Below, in pieces: positions 60,451 to 64,000 of a DNA stretch of 64,000 bases. Numbering within the stretch: position 1 is the first letter of the stretch; every line of letters starts with the position of its first letter. Location: positions 62,001 through 126,000 of the forward strand of contig NZ_JALDNB010000011.1 of the NCBI RefSeq assembly GCF_022699665.1. Direction: 5' to 3'. The notes under the pieces were generated by a model. That model ran no database searches and had not been told where the DNA came from. It worked only from the letters and a program-made list of their open reading frames with translations. Source of the DNA: Chryseobacterium aahli (lineage in GTDB: Bacteria > Bacteroidota > Bacteroidia > Flavobacteriales > Weeksellaceae). A program made the position numbers and the translations under genes.

Positions 60451-61776
60451 TTAAAATTCCATTGTAACTTCAAGTTTTTCGGCTAAAAGTTGCTCGATTT
60501 TTACTTTTAATGGCTCAATGTCGATATTCTGCATTGCGTCATTGGCAAAAGCGTAAAGCAATAAAGCCTGAGCTTCTTTTTTAGAAATACCTCTTGCTCT
60601 CAAGTAGAATAAAGCATCTTTGTTCAACTGACCAACAGTACAACCGTGAGAACACTTCACATCGTCTGCAAAAATCTCTAATTGAGGCTTTGTGTCAATC
60701 GTAGCTCCTTCGCTCAATAAAACGTTATTATTTTGCTGATAAGCGTTGGTTTTCTGAGCGATCTTGTTTACAAATACTTTCCCATTAAAAACTCCGTGAG
60801 ATTTATCTTTGAAAATACCTTTGTAATTCTGATAACTCTGACAGTTTGGAGTATTGTGGTGAACCGCCGTGTGGTGATCGACCAACTGATCTTTCCCGAT
60901 AATCGTGATTCCGTTCATGAAAGAGTTGATATTTTCTCCGTTATGAATAAAATCAAGATTGTTTCTGATGATCTTTCCTCCGAATGTAAACGTATTAACC
61001 GTCGTTAAGCTGTCTCTTTCCTGTTTTGCGAAAGTATGATCTACCAAATAAGAAGTATCGCTGTCATTCTGAATTTTGTGCCAGTCTGCTTTAGCATTCT
61101 GATACGTGAAAATTTCAGTTACCGAATTTGTAAATACAAAACTCTTATCAAAATTATGATGACTTTCAATGATTTCTACTTTTGCTCCTTCTTCTACAAT
61201 CAATAAGTTTCTTGTATTGTAGAATGTGTTTTCTTCCTGATTTTGAGAAAGGTAAAAAACGTGAATCGGTTTTTCGATAATCACATTTTTCGGAACTTTC
61301 AGGAAGAATCCGTATTTGCAATATGCTTGATTTAAGTTCGTAAAAGCTAAATCTTTTGCGGCAATCGTATTAAAATATTTATCGAAAACCTCTTTATGAT
61401 TCTCATCATTCAAAGCATAGTTGAAAGATAAAAATTCTGCATTTTCGATAGAAATGTTTGAAAGCTCTTTGCGAAGCTGACCGTTTACAAAAACAATCCA
61501 GTCAAAATTTTCTTCTCCCAAATGCAGCTCATCAAGCTGTTCTTTGGTGATGTTGTGACTTTCTTTCGGGAAAAAATTATAATCTTTCTCCGTGATTTCT
61601 TTGATGTTGGTATACTTGTATTCTTCGTCTTTCTTGGTAGGAAAACCTTTGATTGCAAATTTCTGAAGCGCCGTTTTTCTGTCGTCATCTAAAAATCTAT
61701 GACGCAGACTCTCCAAAAATTCACTGTGATTTTCTATTGTTTGATCGTATAAAGCCATTACTGATATTTCGGCCAT
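60451..61776 (-). CDS. sufD: Fe-S cluster assembly protein SufD
   Basis: About 441 residues from the ATG at 61776 (AAAGG lies 4 bases upstream). A GTG at 61779 and an ATG at 61758 are alternatives. The beta-helix core of the SufB/SufD family is evident, with PIHVFYLSQNQ, VEEGAKVEIIESH, HHTAVHHNTPNCQSYQNYKGIF and the C-terminal SDALFYLRARGIS-like segment (KDALFYLRARGISKKEAQALLLYAF) after DDVKCSHGCTVG. SufD works in the SufBC2D scaffold that builds Fe-S clusters. It is last in the operon, 97 bases after sufC. Confidence 0.93.
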   Translation of the reverse strand: MAEISVMALYDQTIENHSEFLESLRHRFLDDDRKTALQKFAIKGFPTKKDEEYKYTNIKEITEKDYNFFPKESHNITKEQLDELHLGEENFDWIVFVNGQLRKELSNISIENAEFLSFNYALNDENHKEVFDKYFNTIAAKDLAFTNLNQAYCKYGFFLKVPKNVIIEKPIHVFYLSQNQEENTFYNTRNLLIVEEGAKVEIIESHHNFDKSFVFTNSVTEIFTYQNAKADWHKIQNDSDTSYLVDHTFAKQERDSLTTVNTFTFGGKIIRNNLDFIHNGENINSFMNGITIIGKDQLVDHHTAVHHNTPNCQSYQNYKGIFKDKSHGVFNGKVFVNKIAQKTNAYQQNNNVLLSEGATIDTKPQLEIFADDVKCSHGCTVGQLNKDALFYLRARGISKKEAQALLLYAFANDAMQNIDIEPLKVKIEQLLAEKLEVTMEF

Positions 61777-61872
61777 CACACCTTTATTATAAATTTAATT
61801 TGTATCAATATCGCAGTTTTTCACTGCCTTTTCGACTAAGGATTGATAAAAAACTTAACCAAAAATATTTTA

Positions 61873-62616
61873 TTAGTTAAGCAACCAGTCGTAACCTTTG
61901 CTTTCCAATTCTAAAGCTAAAGATTTGTCACCTGTCTTAATGATTTTTCCGTTCGCTAAAACGTGTACATAATCAGGCTCAATATAATTCAGCAATCTCT
62001 GATAATGCGTAATCAAAAGAACTGCATTTCCTTCGTTTTTAAACTGGTTCACACCGTCTGCAACAATTCTTAATGCATCGATATCCAATCCAGAATCGGT
62101 TTCGTCAAGAATCGCCAATTTAGGATTCAGCATCATCATTTGGAAAATCTCGTTTCTTTTCTTTTCACCTCCCGAAAAACCTTCGTTCAATGATCTTGAA
62201 AGAAAATCTTTTTTAATTCCTAATTTTTCAGATTTCTCACGAATCATAGCCAACATTTCTTTCGCAGGCATATCTTCCAATCCGTTTGCTTTTCTGTTTT
62301 CGTTTAAAGCAGCTTTAATGAAATTCGTCACAGAAACTCCCGGAATTTCTACCGGATACTGAAAAGAAAGGAAAATTCCTTTGTGTGCTCTTTCTTCAGG
62401 AGCATCTTCAATAATGTTTTCACCTTGAAAAAGGATTTCTCCTTCCGTTACTTCGTAATCTTCTTTTCCTGCAATCACAGAAGAAAGAGTAGATTTTCCC
62501 GCTCCGTTGGGTCCCATGATCGCATGAACTTCGCCCGGCTTGATTTCAAGATTGATACCTTTTAATATCTGTGCGCCATCTTCAATTCTGGCGTGTAAGT
62601 TTTTAATGTTTAACAT
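61873..62616 (-). CDS. sufC: Fe-S cluster assembly ATPase SufC
   Basis: 247 residues, full length. ABC-ATPase motifs are intact: Walker A GPNGAGKST (35-43), Q-loop SFQYP, signature FSGGEKKRNE (S148-G150), Walker B LAILDE (D171, E172) and the H-loop ITHYQRLL. The D-loop SGLDIDAL is the SufC form. SufC powers the SufBC2D complex for Fe-S cluster assembly under stress or iron limitation. The start lies 118 bases after the stop codon of the GxxExxY gene, with one arm of an inverted repeat in between. Confidence 0.95.
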   Translation of the reverse strand: MLNIKNLHARIEDGAQILKGINLEIKPGEVHAIMGPNGAGKSTLSSVIAGKEDYEVTEGEILFQGENIIEDAPEERAHKGIFLSFQYPVEIPGVSVTNFIKAALNENRKANGLEDMPAKEMLAMIREKSEKLGIKKDFLSRSLNEGFSGGEKKRNEIFQMMMLNPKLAILDETDSGLDIDALRIVADGVNQFKNEGNAVLLITHYQRLLNYIEPDYVHVLANGKIIKTGDKSLALELESKGYDWLLN

Positions 62617-62626
62617 ATATTTTTAA

Positions 62627-62704
62627 TTTATCGCAAGGTTAGACAAAGATTTTTATTTGTCTCCTATGTTATCTTTAAAGATAAACAAAGGCGCTAACGC
62701 TTAG
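62627..62704. repeat. Left 78-bp inverted-repeat arm flanking the GxxExxY gene
   Basis: This arm aligns without gaps to the reverse complement of 63177-63254. By hand count 59 of 78 bases match: 26 of the outer 30, 25 of the inner 28 and only 8 of the central 20. The inner end holds a small palindrome, CGCTAACGCTTAGCG. Confidence 0.85.
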
Positions 62705-62733
62705 CGAGGAAATACTATTTCTTTTTTTAATAT

Positions 62734-63120
62734 TTAAATTTCATCAAGATTGTTTGCTATTCTTCTAACACCGTCCTTAAAAAGTTGAGAATTAAAATTT
62801 AAAAGCATCCCTAATTTAAAATTTCCGACTCTCAAATAATTTTTTAACTGTAAAGCATGAAAATTATTTAAGCTTTCTACTGATTTAATTTCTAAAACGA
62901 CTTTATTTTCAATCAACAAATCCATTTTGAAAGCTTTTTCTAAAATAAGTTCTTCATATTGGATATTCAGGAATTTCTGTTTTTCAACTATTAATCCTTC
63001 TTTCCGTAATTCATAAAATAAACAATCTTCATAAATGGTTTCAAATAAACCAACACCTAATTTTCTATGAATCTTTAATCCGCTTTCAAATACAATCTTT
63101 GAAATCTCATTTTCTGTCAT
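62734..63120 (-). CDS. GxxExxY protein, PD-(D/E)XK nuclease superfamily
   Basis: 128 residues, full length for the family. The name-giving motif is G24-LF-E27-TI-Y30. The putative active site is D67 in KMDLLI and E77-I-K79 in VVLEIKS, a PD-(D/E)XK arrangement, followed by QLKNYL (91-96) and LLNFNSQLFKDGVRRI. The domain is small and has no DNA-binding partner. The family is common in Bacteroidota but its role is not established. The gene is co-oriented with the suf genes but is not a known Fe-S factor, and it is enclosed by long inverted repeats. Confidence 0.85.
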   Translation of the reverse strand: MTENEISKIVFESGLKIHRKLGVGLFETIYEDCLFYELRKEGLIVEKQKFLNIQYEELILEKAFKMDLLIENKVVLEIKSVESLNNFHALQLKNYLRVGNFKLGMLLNFNSQLFKDGVRRIANNLDEI

Positions 63121-63176
63121 TTGTTTGTTTTTCGCAAAGATACAAGTTGAAAATTAATTTCGATTGTATTTCTTTC

Positions 63177-63254
63177 CTAAGCGTTAGCGGCTTAGTTTAT
63201 CTTAAAATAAGCGATTCGCTTTTAAAAAAAATCTTTGTTTTACTTTGCGATAAA
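63177..63254. repeat. Right 78-bp inverted-repeat arm flanking the GxxExxY gene
   Basis: This is the reverse-complement partner of 62627-62704. Its inner end carries CTAAGCGTTAG and the outer end TTTGCGATAAA. The divergent centre forms its own small hairpin, AAGCGATTCGCTT. The arm ends 6 bases before the sufB stop codon. Confidence 0.85.
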
Positions 63255-63260
63255 ATCAAA

Positions 63261-64000
63261 TTACCCCACAGAACCTTCTAATGAAATCTCCAGTAACTTC
63301 TGAGCTTCAATGGCAAATTCCATTGGTAATTTATTTAAAACTTCTTTACTGAAACCATTCACAATTAAAGCAATTGCTCTTTCGGTATCGATACCTCTCT
63401 GATTACAGTAAAAAATCTGGTCTTCACCGATTTTTGAAGTGGTAGCTTCGTGTTCTAGCTGTGCAGTAGGATCTTTAATTTCAATATAAGGGAAAGTATG
63501 CGCTCCACATTCGTTACCCATTAATAATGAGTCACATTGTGAGAAGTTTCTGGCTCCTTTTGCAGAAGGCATCACTTTTACCAATCCTCTATATGAGTTT
63601 TGAGATTTTCCTGCAGAAATTCCTTTCGAAATAATTGTTGATTTTGTATTCTTACCGATGTGAATCATCTTTGTACCTGTATCGGCATACTGATGATTGT
63701 TGGTTACTGCGATAGAGTAGAACTCACCAATAGAACCATCACCTTTCAAGATACAAGAAGGATATTTCCAAGTTACGGCAGAACCTGTTTCTACTTGTGT
63801 CCATGAGATTTTTGCTTTTGTTTCGCACAATCCTCTTTTGGTTACAAAGTTGAAAACTCCACCTTTTCCTTCTTCATTTCCTGGGTACCAGTTTTGAACC
63901 GTTGAATATTTAATTTCAGCATTATCCATCGCAATCAATTCAACAACCGCAGCGTGAAGCTGGTTTTCGTCTCTTGACGGAGCTGTACAACCTTCAAGAT
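63261..64000 (-). CDS. sufB: Fe-S cluster assembly protein SufB, C-terminal part (5' end outside window)
   Basis: About 245 residues are present. They include the SufB landmarks LEGCTAPSRDENQLHAAVVEL, STVQNWYPG, GKGGVFNFVTKRGLC, WKYPSCILKGD, the conserved Cys/His/Glu in QCDSLLMGNECGAHTFPYIE and the tail QLEHEATTSKIGEDQIFYCNQRGI. SufB is the scaffold on which the Fe-S cluster is built. The start codon lies beyond the window edge. It is first in the visible suf order B, then GxxExxY, C and D. Confidence 0.95.
   Translation of the reverse strand, partial: LEGCTAPSRDENQLHAAVVELIAMDNAEIKYSTVQNWYPGNEEGKGGVFNFVTKRGLCETKAKISWTQVETGSAVTWKYPSCILKGDGSIGEFYSIAVTNNHQYADTGTKMIHIGKNTKSTIISKGISAGKSQNSYRGLVKVMPSAKGARNFSQCDSLLMGNECGAHTFPYIEIKDPTAQLEHEATTSKIGEDQIFYCNQRGIDTERAIALIVNGFSKEVLNKLPMEFAIEAQKLLEISLEGSVG

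Larger units (their letters stand above)
62627..63254 (-). mobile_element. Candidate 628-bp nuclease cassette inserted between sufB and sufC
   Basis: A single GxxExxY gene is flanked by 78-bp inverted repeats, and the unit sits precisely in the gap between two genes that are usually adjacent. There is no transposase gene and no clear target-site duplication, so mobility is inferred only from structure. If the element moves, the enzyme would be the encoded PD-(D/E)XK nuclease or one supplied in trans. Confidence 0.45.

Overview
The window looks like chromosomal DNA of a Bacteroidota species in the class Flavobacteriia, most likely Weeksellaceae and close to Chryseobacterium. The reasons are direct. 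The DNA is AT-rich. Several secreted proteins end in the type IX secretion (T9SS) type A sorting tail. Two upstream regions carry an exact TTG-N19-TAnnTTTG promoter, the Bacteroidota primary sigma-factor pattern. Family content also fits: S46 dipeptidyl-peptidase, DUF3078 barrels, TPR-AraC membrane regulators, a KirBac-type channel and the sufBCD order. I saw no rRNA, tRNA, CRISPR array or complete insertion sequence.

Layout. 1-4200: the end of an HMG-CoA lyase gene, TPR and OsmC proteins, a sulfurtransferase, and a convergent three-gene csaA/exonuclease/DUF59 operon. 4450-11450: a lipoprotein, an ECF sigma factor overlapping a membrane-anchored barrel protein, a T9SS cargo, YifB, and a TPR-AraC regulator. 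11600-19050: two large T9SS surface proteins (PKD/FISUMP-like and RCC1) separated by gene debris, including an orphan T9SS tail. 19600-21680: small membrane and lipoprotein genes, an SDR and a short AraC regulator. 21836-34505: a 12.7-kb block all on the minus strand, holding a TPR-AraC regulator, a Lys-rich secreted protein, a broken HU-like gene, a four-unit 22-23 bp dyad array, a 2508-residue repeat adhesin, a small secreted protein that shares the adhesin's C-terminal cap, and three small genes with two transposase-type helix-turn-helix proteins. 34880-42244: a divergent TPR-less AraC paralogue, S46 peptidase, META lipoprotein, and a second surface operon (T9SS tail protein, 848-residue repeat protein, small LPNTA-repeat protein). 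42453-54523: mostly housekeeping genes in a long plus-strand run (hflX, DUF4919, Na+/H+ antiporter, AlkD-like, cell-envelope proteins, Ca2+/H+ antiporter, Kir channel, YkgJ), with a truncated haemoglobin and a DUF1801 gene on the minus strand. 54656-64000: gdhA, dprA, rhomboid, two tandem DUF3078 genes, and the sufB-sufC-sufD operon.

The most notable structure is inside the suf operon. Between sufB and sufC lies a GxxExxY-type PD-(D/E)XK nuclease gene flanked by 78-bp inverted repeats that align without a gap (59 of 78 matches by hand count). This gives a compact 628-bp unit that looks like a nuclease-bearing mobile or palindromic cassette. Second is the CAATA-N6-TATTG dyad array upstream of the giant adhesin. 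Its period is not a multiple of three, so it is a DNA-level and not a protein-level repeat.

All positions were read by eye and family calls come from recognised motifs, not database searches.
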